Assembly: GCF_014196455.1 (NCBI RefSeq)
Contig: NZ_JACIDS010000001.1
Coordinates: 248,001 to 312,000 of the forward strand
Direction: 5' to 3'
From: Kaistia hirudinis
GTDB taxonomy: Bacteria > Pseudomonadota > Alphaproteobacteria > Rhizobiales > Kaistiaceae
Length of the DNA: 64,000 nt
Every line of letters starts with the position of its first letter. The stretch's first letter is position 1. Shown here piece after piece: positions 41,030 through 48,746 of the stretch. Both the position numbers and the translations under genes were made by a program. The notes beneath the pieces were generated by a model. The model had not been told where the DNA came from. It ran no database searches and saw only the letters and a program-made list of their open reading frames with translations.

Positions 41030-41268
41030 TTCTTCCCCCTCGTGGCGCGCTTCTCCAGTTCTTGCGCATCCCTCACAGAATGTTCGTCGCCCTCGTCAGA
41101 TGCTTTTCCGGCCCTCACCCATGTATCGACTTCGTCCGACTTGAATTTCCAAAGTCTCCCGACCTTGTGGGCAGGCATTTCTCTTTTTGCTATCCAGCCA
41201 TAGATCGTATCTTTACTTACCCCCAGGTAGCTGGCGATTTCCTCGACGGACATCCAGCGATCAGACAT
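41026..41268 (-). CDS. Excisionase-type helix-turn-helix protein, first gene of the DISARM operon
   Basis: An 80-residue DNA-binding protein: DRWMSVEEIASYLGVSKDTI, YGWIAKREMPAHKVGRLWKF and KSDEVDTWVR form the complete HTH_17/excisionase winged-helix pattern, followed by a charged tail. It is the first gene of the operon and is translationally coupled to the cytosine methylase. With the helical-period repeats 67-105 bases upstream of its start, an autoregulator of the operon is the most likely role; an excisionase for the island is the alternative. Confidence 0.83.
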   Translation of the reverse strand: MSDRWMSVEEIASYLGVSKDTIYGWIAKREMPAHKVGRLWKFKSDEVDTWVRAGKASDEGDEHSVRDAQELEKRATRGKK

Positions 41269-41334
41269 AAACCGCCCTTTCTCCGATCGAAGCGGGTCGT
41301 GCAGATTATTCCACGGATGCGGGGACGAGTAAAC

Positions 41335-41373
41335 CCGATTTAGTCCGGTTTAGCCTGATTTGCCCGGTTTTGA
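41335..41373 (-). promoter_or_regulatory. Four phased repeats upstream of the DISARM operon
   Basis: Four imperfect copies of a nonamer, ccgatttag, ccggtttag, ctgatttgc and ccggttttg, start at 41335, 41345, 41355 and 41364, so they recur every 9-10 bases, one helical turn. They end 105 bases and begin 67 bases upstream of the first operon start (41268). Such phasing puts all copies on one face of the helix, as in a cooperative operator. The remainder of 41269-41725 holds no gene; it must contain promoters for both the DISARM operon and the sigma-factor gene. Confidence 0.5.
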
Positions 41374-41725
41374 CCGCTTCCGGGGGCGTTGCCGGCGGAT
41401 GGTTTCTTCCTGCTGCTCGCGCTCGACCGAGGCGCCGCACGATCTGCTACTTTCAGTCACCGGAGATGGAAGGTCGTAGGCCGCGCTGAACGGAGCGTCC
41501 TTCAGGCGTGATAATCTGACGGTGATGTAGCGCGCAGGTCAACGAATCCGGAGAAAAGAGGGCTTCACGATCGAGTTGCGCCGTTGAGAAGTCGATCGGG
41601 TAATCCCGGCTCGGGTCGTCCTGATCCCCCTATATAGGGGGATTGCCCAACTAACGATCAACCTCCTCTATCTCCTGCTGGGCATGCCCCGCGCGGACAC
41701 CGCGTGACGGAAGAAGGGGTATTTT

Positions 41726-42274
41726 ATGATTGAGGACATCCAATGCCTCCAGCGGAACAGTGTCGCCGATAGTCAAACGGGGGACTCGGCCCTCGCTGAA
41801 ATCTATCGAACTCACGCGCCCGGGCTGCTGCGTTTCCTAGCTCGCCACGCCGAGCGGCAGGACCTTGGTGATCTCGTCAACGAAAGCTTTGTTCGTTTTG
41901 CCACTGCCCCGGCCAAATGTGCCAGCAAGGTGGAGAACCCTGGAGCCTATCTCCAGCGCATTGCCAGAAACTTGTTGCGAGATCGTGCCAGAATAGCCGT
42001 GCGGCGCTCGTTCGCCCGCCATGTCTCAGTCGACGACGTTCCAATTGCAGGCGACGACCCGGTGGCGCAGCTCGAGGCTCGCGACCAGATCGACCGAGTG
42101 CAGAAGGCCTTGAGCCGTTTCAATCCCAAAACACGAGCGGTATTTCTGGCGCGTCGGCTCGATGGACTCAGCCACAAAGAAATCGCTGCGCGGACTGGAT
42201 TGAGCGGAAAGGGGGTTGAATACCATATGGCCAAGGCGATCCGCCCTCTTGATCGGATACGAAGGCATGGCTGA
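41726..42274 (+). CDS. ECF-type RNA polymerase sigma factor
   Basis: A 182-residue sigma-70 family protein with only regions 2 and 4. Region 2: EIYRTHAPGLLRFLARHAER, DLVNESFVRFA and YLQRIARNLLRDRARIAVRR; region 4: LSRFNPKTRAVFLARRLDGL, SHKEIAARTGLSGKGVEYHM. No anti-sigma gene is adjacent. The SD agaagggg precedes the ATG. Sigma factors of this size next to Trb-type conjugation genes are common in alphaproteobacterial conjugative elements. It begins a three-gene plus-strand group with the LuxR-type and nucleotidyltransferase-like genes. Confidence 0.87.
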   Translation: MIEDIQCLQRNSVADSQTGDSALAEIYRTHAPGLLRFLARHAERQDLGDLVNESFVRFATAPAKCASKVENPGAYLQRIARNLLRDRARIAVRRSFARHVSVDDVPIAGDDPVAQLEARDQIDRVQKALSRFNPKTRAVFLARRLDGLSHKEIAARTGLSGKGVEYHMAKAIRPLDRIRRHG

Positions 42275-42326
42275 GATTAGATAAATTTGGTAATCTTCTC
42301 CGGCGAGTTCAGGAGAAAGGCGATAC

Positions 42327-43085
42327 GTGGGACGTCGTGTAGATCATGCCAGACTGAAGGATTTCGAGGAAGTCCATAAGGCCTGCGCTAAGGTCATCAC
42401 GACCGGGCAGCTGTCGTCCGTGATCGACGCCGCGATCCGTCAATTTGGGTTTCGTTGGTTCGCGCTCGTGCATGATGGTCATTTGTACAAGCAGCGGCCT
42501 GAGCAACTAATGATTACAAACTACCCGGCATCGTGGGTGGACGAGGTGATCAGCGACCGACTGTACATGCATGATCCCGTCCATATCGCGAGCGCGCGTA
42601 GCGCCTTTGGGTTGTGTTGGGAACGTATTGCCGATGTCATCGCTCCGACCCGTCGGCAGCTATCGGTTCTGACGCGAGGACGTGATCATGGACTGGTTTC
42701 TGGTTTTACAATCCCGTTTCGGATACCCGGCGAACGAGGGGCATTCTTCACCGTTGCTCGAAAAAGGGACAGACCGTTTTCGAATGTGGAAATGATGACC
42801 GCACAGCTCGTCGCCGGAGTAGCGTTTCAGAGAGGGCGGGAGCTGGTCGGGGGGATAGAGGTGACGATACCCTCGGTGTCTCTCAGCCCTCGGCAAGTCC
42901 AATGCCTCGAATTAATCGCCGAGGGAAAAACAGATTGGGAAATCGGGACGATTCTTGGTCTTAGCCAAAATACGATCCATGAATATATCGAGGAAGCCCG
43001 CCGCCGATACCAGGTGAAAACGCGGAGCCAATTGGTGCTCGCCGCTGCCCGTGATGGGAAAATCAGCTTCAATCATATAAAATGA
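42327..43085 (+). CDS. LuxR family regulator with autoinducer-binding-like domain
   Basis: A 252-residue LuxR-type regulator. The N-terminal part fits an autoinducer-binding domain: FRWFALVHDGHLYKQRPEQL, NYPASWVDEVISDRLYMHDP (the W and D/P positions of the AHL pocket), and FTIPFRIPGERGAFFTVARK. The C-terminal HTH reads LSPRQVQCLELIAEGKTDWE, IGTILGLSQNTIHEYIEEAR. No LuxI-type synthase is visible in the window, so it is a LuxR solo, possibly sensing host or neighbour signals. GTG start at 42327 behind aggag. It follows the sigma factor by 52 bases. Confidence 0.85.
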   Translation: MGRRVDHARLKDFEEVHKACAKVITTGQLSSVIDAAIRQFGFRWFALVHDGHLYKQRPEQLMITNYPASWVDEVISDRLYMHDPVHIASARSAFGLCWERIADVIAPTRRQLSVLTRGRDHGLVSGFTIPFRIPGERGAFFTVARKRDRPFSNVEMMTAQLVAGVAFQRGRELVGGIEVTIPSVSLSPRQVQCLELIAEGKTDWEIGTILGLSQNTIHEYIEEARRRYQVKTRSQLVLAAARDGKISFNHIK

Positions 43086-43293
43086 GATTTTGCGCACGTT
43101 TTCGGTTGTCACGCGACGATCATGGCCGCGTTGCCGCTGACTGCGTAGCCTAAGCACATGGTAAAGTTGCGTTTGGCAATCCCTCTGCCTGGAGGGATTG
43201 CCGAAGCCGTGCGCAAGCTACTCTATTCCCACCAAATTTCGCCGATTCCGCGCCGGCGATGGCTATCGAGGAATGGAAGTAGGAGTTAAAGCC

Positions 43294-43815
43294 ATGTCTG
43301 CACACGACCAAGTCATCCAAGATGTCTATGCCCGTGAGGTCGTCATGGCGCGCGTTGGGCATCTGATACGCAGGAAACAACAGGAAATCGAGCGCATCAC
43401 GCGTATCCTGCGCAATTCAGTGCCTTTTGAAGAAGCGACTGCTCCAGTTGAAGGAAAGATACAAAAGATCGTTCTTATTGGCCCCTATGCTCGGCGTACC
43501 TGGTACGAGGATCGAGCCTCGCTCTACTTCTCGGATTACGAATTCTGGGTCATTGTAAACCACCCGCACTTTGCGAGCGATGTCCACTGGTCCGAGGTCA
43601 AGGCCGTCCTCGATTGTGAACTCGGGAATCGTTGCGCCGTATCCCTGACAGTATTTTCGAAGGCCGACATCAAGAGCGCGAAGGCGGCAAGAGACCATTT
43701 CGTTCTCGATCGGCTTGAAGCTGGGATCGTTCTCTTCAAGATGTCGCGGGATGCCCCGTTGCTGGATACATCAGCACGTACCGCTGCAATCGACCCCAGT
43801 GCTCGCGAAGCCTGA
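43294..43815 (+). CDS. Nucleotidyltransferase-like protein
   Basis: A 173-residue protein with a helical N-terminus (QVIQDVYAREVVMARVGHLI) and a core resembling the MNT/Pol-beta fold: KIVLIGPYARRTWYEDRASL, then YFSDYEFWVIVNH. Active members have GSxARG and DxD; here the first reads GPYARR and the second SDYEFW, so catalytic acids are doubtful and the protein may be an inactive or divergent member. ATG 43294 is chosen for its aggag site. It is 208 bases after the LuxR gene. Similar proteins accompany conjugative elements of sphingomonads and rhizobia; the role is unknown. Confidence 0.55.
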   Translation: MSAHDQVIQDVYAREVVMARVGHLIRRKQQEIERITRILRNSVPFEEATAPVEGKIQKIVLIGPYARRTWYEDRASLYFSDYEFWVIVNHPHFASDVHWSEVKAVLDCELGNRCAVSLTVFSKADIKSAKAARDHFVLDRLEAGIVLFKMSRDAPLLDTSARTAAIDPSAREA

Positions 43816-43972
43816 TCGCGCAGGATCGCTCGACGGGAGTCTGCGTCGCTGCCCCTGATGATCGAACCAGTTTTCTTCCGGCGCGTCGGTGTTGGGGCAA
43901 CGGGTCGCGTTGGCGGCGGGCAGAACGCTCGGCGATCGTGCGTGCAGCGATCGAAACGAGATGCAACATCTC

Positions 43973-44887
43973 ATGATCGAATTCCGCCAAATCCGATATT
44001 TCCTTTCAGCGGCCGAACACGGGAGTTTTCGCAAGGCAGCTTTGGCCCTTGGTATCCAAGAGTCGGCGGTTAGTCGCCGAATCCGAGATCTCGAAGACCA
44101 TCTTGGCGCTTCTCTCTTTCAACGGCACAGCGGCGGCGTCTTCTTGACATTGGCCGGACAGCAGTTCCTGCGCCGCGCGCGTAAGGCGCTTCGGCAAATT
44201 GGCCAAGGCGCCAAGGACGTCGCGGCGATCGGCCGTTCCGAAGACGGCTGCATCAAGGTGGGTATCTTCTCCTCGCTCGCCTCTGGCTTTCTCTCGGACC
44301 TGCTGCGGGCGTTCGACAAGGCTCATGCGCGCGTGCGGATCGAGTTTATCGACGGCGATCCGGCGGACCACGTGGCGGCAATCCGGCAGTTTCGGCTCGA
44401 CGTGGCATTCATCACAGGAACGTCAGAGTGGTCTGACTGCGAGACCGACCAATTATGGTCGGAACGGGTATTTGTCGTCCTCCCATGCGATCATCCCCAT
44501 TGCGGTAAGCGGGAACTCAACTGGCATGACTTGGCGGGCGAACGGTTCATTGTGAGCGATTCAGCGCCCGGACCCGAGATTCACGATTACCTTGTTCAAC
44601 GCCTCGCGGATCTCGGCCATCACCCTGAAATACACGCACAGTGCGTTGGTAGGGACAATCTCCTGTCGCTTGTCGCGGTGGGTCGAGGCTTGACGCTTAC
44701 CAGTGAGGCAACAACGGTCGCCCAAATCCCCGGTATCACCTACCGGCCTGTCGCGAACGAGCTTCTTCCATTTTGCGCGGTGTGGTCGCCGCGGAACGAT
44801 AATCCCGCATGTCGGCGATTGCTCAGCCTCGCGCGGTCAATGGCTCGGATGAATTGTGGGGCGAGGTCAGCCCCCTTCCAGCTTTGA
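43973..44887 (+). CDS. LysR family transcriptional regulator
   Basis: A 304-residue LysR-type regulator: N-terminal wHTH (FRQIRYFLSAAEHGSFRKAA, LALGIQESAVSRRIRDLEDH, LGASLFQRHSGGVFLT) and a periplasmic-binding-protein-like effector domain (IKVGIFSSLASGFLSDLLRA, FRLDVAFITGTSEW, GRGLTLTSEATTV). Start 43973 fits the family; 43961 is possible. It converges on the DUF2274 gene and overlaps it by 21 bases. A LysR gene just beyond the trbI-DUF2274 end is the standard position in Trb-type elements of this group, so it is probably a leftover regulator of the transfer genes. Confidence 0.9.
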   Translation: MIEFRQIRYFLSAAEHGSFRKAALALGIQESAVSRRIRDLEDHLGASLFQRHSGGVFLTLAGQQFLRRARKALRQIGQGAKDVAAIGRSEDGCIKVGIFSSLASGFLSDLLRAFDKAHARVRIEFIDGDPADHVAAIRQFRLDVAFITGTSEWSDCETDQLWSERVFVVLPCDHPHCGKRELNWHDLAGERFIVSDSAPGPEIHDYLVQRLADLGHHPEIHAQCVGRDNLLSLVAVGRGLTLTSEATTVAQIPGITYRPVANELLPFCAVWSPRNDNPACRRLLSLARSMARMNCGARSAPFQL

Positions 44888-45109
44888 ATTTCCTGCAGGA
44901 CGCTTTGCCTTCGCAAAGCCTCGATCTGTCGCAATGAATCGCTCCAGCATGGGAACGATCAGGCGCACCGGATCGGTCGCGGGCTGTCCCGTCTCACGGC
45001 CGAGAATTTCCGCATAGGCGGTGAGATCGCGATGGAGGCCAGCAGGCAGTTCCACCGTGATCTTGACGGGCTTGTCGTCGACGATCGGCCCCAATTTCAA
45101 CTTCGCCAT
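44867..45109 (-). CDS. DUF2274 protein, last gene of the trb cluster
   Basis: An 80-residue protein: KLKLGPIVDDKPVKITVELP, AGLHRDLTAYAEILGRETGQ, DPVRLIVPMLERFIATDRGF. The opening KLKLGPI and the ribbon-helix-helix-like KITVELPAGLHRDL are typical of the DUF2274 family, which normally follows trbI in conjugative elements. It begins two bases past the stop of the trbE-trbI fusion, the spacing expected after trbI. It is the intact distal end of the trb operon; its function is unknown, DNA binding being plausible. Confidence 0.85.
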   Translation of the reverse strand: MAKLKLGPIVDDKPVKITVELPAGLHRDLTAYAEILGRETGQPATDPVRLIVPMLERFIATDRGFAKAKRPAGNSKLEGG

Positions 45110-45110
45110 G

Positions 45111-45875
45111 TCAGCCTCCGTAGGGTTCGAGAACGAGGTCGCGCGTGACGATGACGCGAACGGGGAATCCGGTGACGGTGAGAACGCGCAGATGTGCCTG
45201 CCCAAGGCGCGGCTCCAGACCGCCGGTGAGCGGCTGATCGGCGAGCAGCGCGTCGAGATACATCGGCGTTTCGGGAACGCGGACGCGATGCCGGTGCGTC
45301 GAAACGCATCCATGCAGGTAGGTCAGCGTTTCGCCGTCATTGAGCCAGCGGCATTCGGGCATGAAGGCTTCGATGAGGCGCAGAAGCCGGTCGGTGCGGT
45401 CGGTGAAGCCACCCAGAGCCTCGTGCGGATCGAGGCCCCTCTGTTCACGGCCCTCATAGAGCCAGCTTTCTGCACGGGCGGCATCCTCGGCCGGCGGCAG
45501 GTAGGTGAAGGTGAGGAAGTAGCTGGACTCGAAATGCGCTCCAGCTTCCTCGAAACCGGCCTTGCGCTCGGCGTCGACCAACGCCGATGCGGCATCCGGA
45601 AAATGGCTGTCGGGATAGTGGTTCGAGGGATGGCGCTGCGCTTCCACGAAAATCGCCCAGCCTGAGCCGAGACGACGGAAGGCGTTGTTGAGCCGGCCAG
45701 CGACCGCGACCAGCTCCGCCGCGACTGCGGAATCCAGGTCGGGACCGCGAAAGCGCGCCGAGCGCTGGAAGCTCCCGTCCTTGTTGAGCACGAGACCTGA
45801 GCCGACCAGCGCCACCCAGGGCAGAAAGTCGGCGAGCCGGCTGTTACGATCGCGATATTCGGCGAGGTTCATCAT
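45111..45875 (-). pseudogene. trbE head fused in frame to trbI tail
   Basis: The 254-residue product has two origins. Residues about 1-236 are the N-terminal domain of TrbE, the VirB4-type transfer ATPase (FLPWVALVGSGLVLNKDGSF, HGCVSTHRHRV, PMYLDALLADQPLTGGLEPR, LGQAHLRVLTVTGF). The last about 18 residues, FPVRVIVTRDLVLEPYGG, are the C-terminus of TrbI (VirB10). The ATPase domain of TrbE (about 560 residues) and all of trbJ, trbL, trbF, trbG and most of trbI are missing, so one deletion with its ends at about 45160-45172 explains both. The product cannot drive conjugation. Start at 45875 or 45872. Confidence 0.85.
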
Positions 45876-45888
45876 CGGCGCGTCCTCG

Positions 45889-46161
45889 TCAGACCGTGAG
45901 GTGCGCGGGAATGCGCAGGTGACGGCGGCCGACATCGACGAAGAGCGGATCGCGCTTGGCCGCCCACACCGCCGCGAAGTGGCCGATGGCCCAGATCGCA
46001 AGACCGACCAGCCAGAGCCGCAGGCCGAGGCCGACGGCGCCAGCGAGTGTTCCGTTCATGATCGCGATGGCGCGCGGTGCGCCGCCGAGCAGGATCGGCT
46101 CGGTCAGTGCCCGATGGACCGGCACGGTGAAGCCCGGCACGTCGTCGGCCGCGTCCGCCAT
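45889..46161 (-). CDS. trbD: Conjugal transfer protein TrbD
   Basis: A 90-residue membrane protein (VirB3-like) of the mating-pair apparatus: VPVHRALTEPILLGGAPRAI, then two hydrophobic helices (MNGTLAGAVGLGL, WLVGLAIWAIGHFAAVWAAK) and DPLFVDVGRRHLRIPAHLTV. It is complete. Its start shares one base with the trbC stop (TGATG), and it lies 13 bases before trbE, so the local order trbB-trbC-trbD-trbE is kept although both outer genes are broken. Confidence 0.9.
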   Translation of the reverse strand: MADAADDVPGFTVPVHRALTEPILLGGAPRAIAIMNGTLAGAVGLGLRLWLVGLAIWAIGHFAAVWAAKRDPLFVDVGRRHLRIPAHLTV

Positions 46162-46493
46162 CAGACCAGCGCCCCGCCGCCAAACGAGAAGAAGGAGAGG
46201 AAGAAGCTCGATGCGGCAAAGGCGATCGACAGACCAAACACGATCTGGATCAGCCGGCGGAAGCCGCCCGACGTGTCGCCGAAGGCCAGCGTCAGTCCGG
46301 TGGTGATAATGATGATGACGGCGACGATCTTGGCGACCGGACCTTCGATCGATTGAAGGATTTGCTGGAGCGGCTGCTCCCACGGCATTGATGAGCCGGA
46401 GGCATGGGCGGGCGCCGCCACGCTCACGGAGAGCATGGCGACGGACAGGGTCACGACGACGCGATGGCGCGCGCGGAGCAGACGTTGGATCAC
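46161..46493 (-). CDS. trbC: Conjugal transfer pilin TrbC
   Basis: A 110-residue prepilin (VirB2-like). Signal sequence (VVVTLSVAMLSVSVAAPAHA, cleavage near ASGSS), then PWEQPLQQILQSIEGPVAKI and two hydrophobic helices (VAVIIIITTGLTLAFG, LIQIVFGLSIAFAASSFFLS). It is complete. Start is GTG at 46493, overlapping the trbB remnant stop (GTGA), which is the normal trbB-trbC coupling. Confidence 0.9.
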   Translation of the reverse strand: MIQRLLRARHRVVVTLSVAMLSVSVAAPAHASGSSMPWEQPLQQILQSIEGPVAKIVAVIIIITTGLTLAFGDTSGGFRRLIQIVFGLSIAFAASSFFLSFFSFGGGALV

Positions 46494-46695
46494 GGGGTTT
46501 CTCCTTCGGGGCTGGGGCTGAGAAAGGCCGCGCCGTCGTCCTCGGAAGCCCAGGCGCTGACGGCGGGCGTGACGCGGTAATCACCGTCCGGGCCGAGGCC
46601 TTCGACGCGCGTGAGCTCGGAGAGGCGACGGGCGGAGCCGCGGCCAGAAAGGACGGCCACGAGGTCGATCGTCTCGGCGATCAGGGCGCGCGGCC
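46490..46695 (-). pseudogene. trbB 3' remnant
   Basis: This reading frame encodes the C-terminal end of TrbB, the VirB11-type transfer ATPase: ALIAETIDLVAVLSGRGSAR, RLSELTRVEGLGPDGDYRVT, then an acidic tail ending SPSPEGETP. About 260 residues, including the Walker A and catalytic regions, are missing. Upstream, at about 46690-46705, the sequence passes directly into the 3' part of parB in a different frame. No start codon or ribosome site belongs to it; it is what remains after a deletion joining parB and trbB. Confidence 0.82.
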
Positions 46696-48587
46696 CGCTC
46701 GCCCGCGCCCTCGCGCACGGCTTCGAGGATACGGGCCTTGGTGACGCGGCCGAGATAGTTGCCGACCGTCGGCCTCCAGCCCGCCGCCACCATGTCGAGG
46801 CCGGTGGCTCGCGCCAGCCGGTCGGCCTGCGAGAGGCGCACGTCCAGCCCATGTTGGCTGACGCCCGATCCGCTGTAGGGATTGGGTCGCTCGAACAGGG
46901 CGTTCACGCCGTAGCTGACGCAATGGGCGAGCAGATCGAGGCGCGTGCCGGGGTCGAGCAGGGAGAGCCAGTCCCACAGGGCCTGGTCGTCGTCGGGAAC
47001 GTGATCGCCCCAGCGCTCGTGTCGCTCGGCGACCTCGCGCGCGGGCGTGCTGTCCTTCAACTCCTCGGATTGTGCCGAGAAGAAGATATGATTGACGCGG
47101 GCCTCGAGGCAGCCGGCCGGTGCGGTGCGCCGGAAGGTGTCGCTGACCAGCTTGTGCAGCAGCATGGTCATGGCGACGTCGGGATGTTCCGCAACCGCGT
47201 TGCGCAGAGCGAGGGTGCGATGCGCGGTCAGCTCGATGACGAGGCGCTCGGGCAACGGCTTGATGCCGTCCTCCTCATCGTCCTCCGGCTCCGCGGGCTG
47301 GCCGCCGATGGTGATGACGGCGCGTTGAACGGCGGGCGCGGCCTGCTGGCCAGCTTCACCGTCAACCTCCTGCGCATCTTTGCCTTCGGTCTCGACGGGA
47401 CGTTCATCCTCGGGACGGACATAGCCGCGATCCACCGACAGCGAGCCGTCGGCATCGAGGCTGATGAAGACGCCGGCGACGGCGATGTCGGCCGGATCGT
47501 AGATCGTCGGGCGCTGCTCGAAGGCGTCGAGGGCCTGTTCGATCTCGCCGAGACGTGCGTCGATCTCGTCCGGCAACTCGTCGGCTTCGGCATATTCGGC
47601 TTCGAGCCGGTCGTATTCGTCGCGCAGCGCTTCGCGGGTGGCGCTCTCCTCCTCGGTCAGGCCGACCGTGACGCCAGCCAGTTCGCGAAGCCCATGCTGG
47701 TGGCCGTAGGGAAAGCTCAAGGCGGCCTCGACCCATTTCCAGCCTCCGCTCGCGATCTCGTCGGCAACGATCTTCAGCTTCTCGGCCACCAGGCGGTCGA
47801 GCAGGGCCGGATCTTGCAGCCATCCGCCATCGTCCGACTGGAACAGGTCGCGCAGCACGATGCCGCCGGCCGCCTCATAAGCCTCGACGCCGATGAAGAC
47901 GGCCCTTTTGTCGGAGGCGCGTACCGAGGTCTCGGTCAGCATCCGGCGGATCTGATAGGGCTCCTTCTGCCAGCTATCCTTGACTGCCTCCCAGACCTGT
48001 TCCTGACGGGCATGGTCCGAGCTGACGGTGAAGGCCATGAGCTGTTCGAGCGTCATGCCATCCTCGGCATAGATCTCGAGCAAAGTCGGCGAGACGGACG
48101 CGAGGCGCAGGCGCTGCTTCACGACATTGATGCCGACGAAGAAGGCGGCGGCGATGGCTTCCTCGGTCATGCCCTTGTCGCGCATGGCCTGGAAGGCGCG
48201 GAACTGGTCGAGCGGATGCAGCGGCGCGCGCTCCATGTTCTCGACCAGCGAGACCTCGTCGACCAGGATGTCGCTGTTGGCGTCGCCGACGACGCAGGGC
48301 ACCGGCGCGGTCTTGGCCAGGCGCTTCTGCTTCGCGAGCAGTTCGAGGGCACGATAGCGGCGGCCACCGGCGGGCACCTCGAACATGCCGCTCTCGGCGC
48401 CATCGGCGTCGAGGACGGGACGGACATGGAGGCTCTGGATGAGACCGCGCCGGGCGATGGACTCGGCCAGCTCCTCGATCGAGACGCCGGCCTTGACGCG
48501 CCGAACATTGGACTGGCTCAGCACCAGCTTGTTGAAGGGGATGTCGCGCGCCGACGACAGGGTGATCTTCTGAATGGCAGTCGCCAT
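46581..48587 (-). CDS. ParB/RepB/Spo0J family partition protein, C-terminally truncated
   Basis: A 668-residue ParB-like protein of the kind found on alphaproteobacterial conjugative elements. The N-terminal ParB nuclease/CTPase-like domain shows LVLSQSNVRRVKAGVSIEEL, VPAGGRRYRALELLAK and VSLVENMERAPLHPLDQFRA; a KorB-like HTH region follows (GMTEEAIAAAFFVGINVVKQ); the middle is acidic. The C-terminus is odd: after TKARILEAVREGAGERAA the frame runs into Arg/Pro-rich nonsense read from the trbB remnant in the wrong frame. The natural tail is therefore lost; the DNA-binding part is intact. Start 48587 follows gcggag. Confidence 0.85.
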   Translation of the reverse strand: MATAIQKITLSSARDIPFNKLVLSQSNVRRVKAGVSIEELAESIARRGLIQSLHVRPVLDADGAESGMFEVPAGGRRYRALELLAKQKRLAKTAPVPCVVGDANSDILVDEVSLVENMERAPLHPLDQFRAFQAMRDKGMTEEAIAAAFFVGINVVKQRLRLASVSPTLLEIYAEDGMTLEQLMAFTVSSDHARQEQVWEAVKDSWQKEPYQIRRMLTETSVRASDKRAVFIGVEAYEAAGGIVLRDLFQSDDGGWLQDPALLDRLVAEKLKIVADEIASGGWKWVEAALSFPYGHQHGLRELAGVTVGLTEEESATREALRDEYDRLEAEYAEADELPDEIDARLGEIEQALDAFEQRPTIYDPADIAVAGVFISLDADGSLSVDRGYVRPEDERPVETEGKDAQEVDGEAGQQAAPAVQRAVITIGGQPAEPEDDEEDGIKPLPERLVIELTAHRTLALRNAVAEHPDVAMTMLLHKLVSDTFRRTAPAGCLEARVNHIFFSAQSEELKDSTPAREVAERHERWGDHVPDDDQALWDWLSLLDPGTRLDLLAHCVSYGVNALFERPNPYSGSGVSQHGLDVRLSQADRLARATGLDMVAAGWRPTVGNYLGRVTKARILEAVREGAGERAARPDRRDDRPRGRPFWPRLRPSPLRAHARRRPRPGR

Positions 48588-48598
48588 GTTCGTTACTC

Positions 48599-48675
48599 CG
48601 CGACGGGCGGCCGGGAGCCTCTCTCTCGACCTCCAACCCGTCACGAAGCGAAGCGCCGCCCTCTCACTCTCGGAG
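48599..48675 (-). promoter_or_regulatory. parB leader with hairpin over the ribosome binding site
   Basis: On the minus strand, the 5' leader contains cgtgacggg (48645-48637) and cccgtcgcg (48607-48599), which pair over nine bases with one G-U pair. The second arm runs into gcggag, the parB ribosome site, so folding would partly hide it. The same leader, with the same two arms and flanking words (gagagtgagag, gagagagag), precedes ardC. Confidence 0.55.
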
Positions 48676-48746
48676 GGCAGCGCCAGGCGGGCGGAAAGGC
48701 GTAAAGCCGGCAGCCCGCTTCTCCGCCTTTCCGGTTTTCAGGATCG

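Noticed and set aside
22877-42274. BREX system, because DrmMI is PglX-like
   Set aside because: There is no PglZ, BrxC or BrxL; DrmA, DrmB, DrmC and DrmD identify DISARM instead.
42327-43815. LuxR/LuxI quorum-sensing pair
   Set aside because: The gene after luxR encodes a nucleotidyltransferase-like protein, and no LuxI-type synthase motif is present anywhere in the window.
46611-48704. A 697-residue plus-strand open frame over parB
   Set aside because: It is the antisense shadow of parB, whose ParB motifs are clear; its translation is repetitive and has no recognisable domain.
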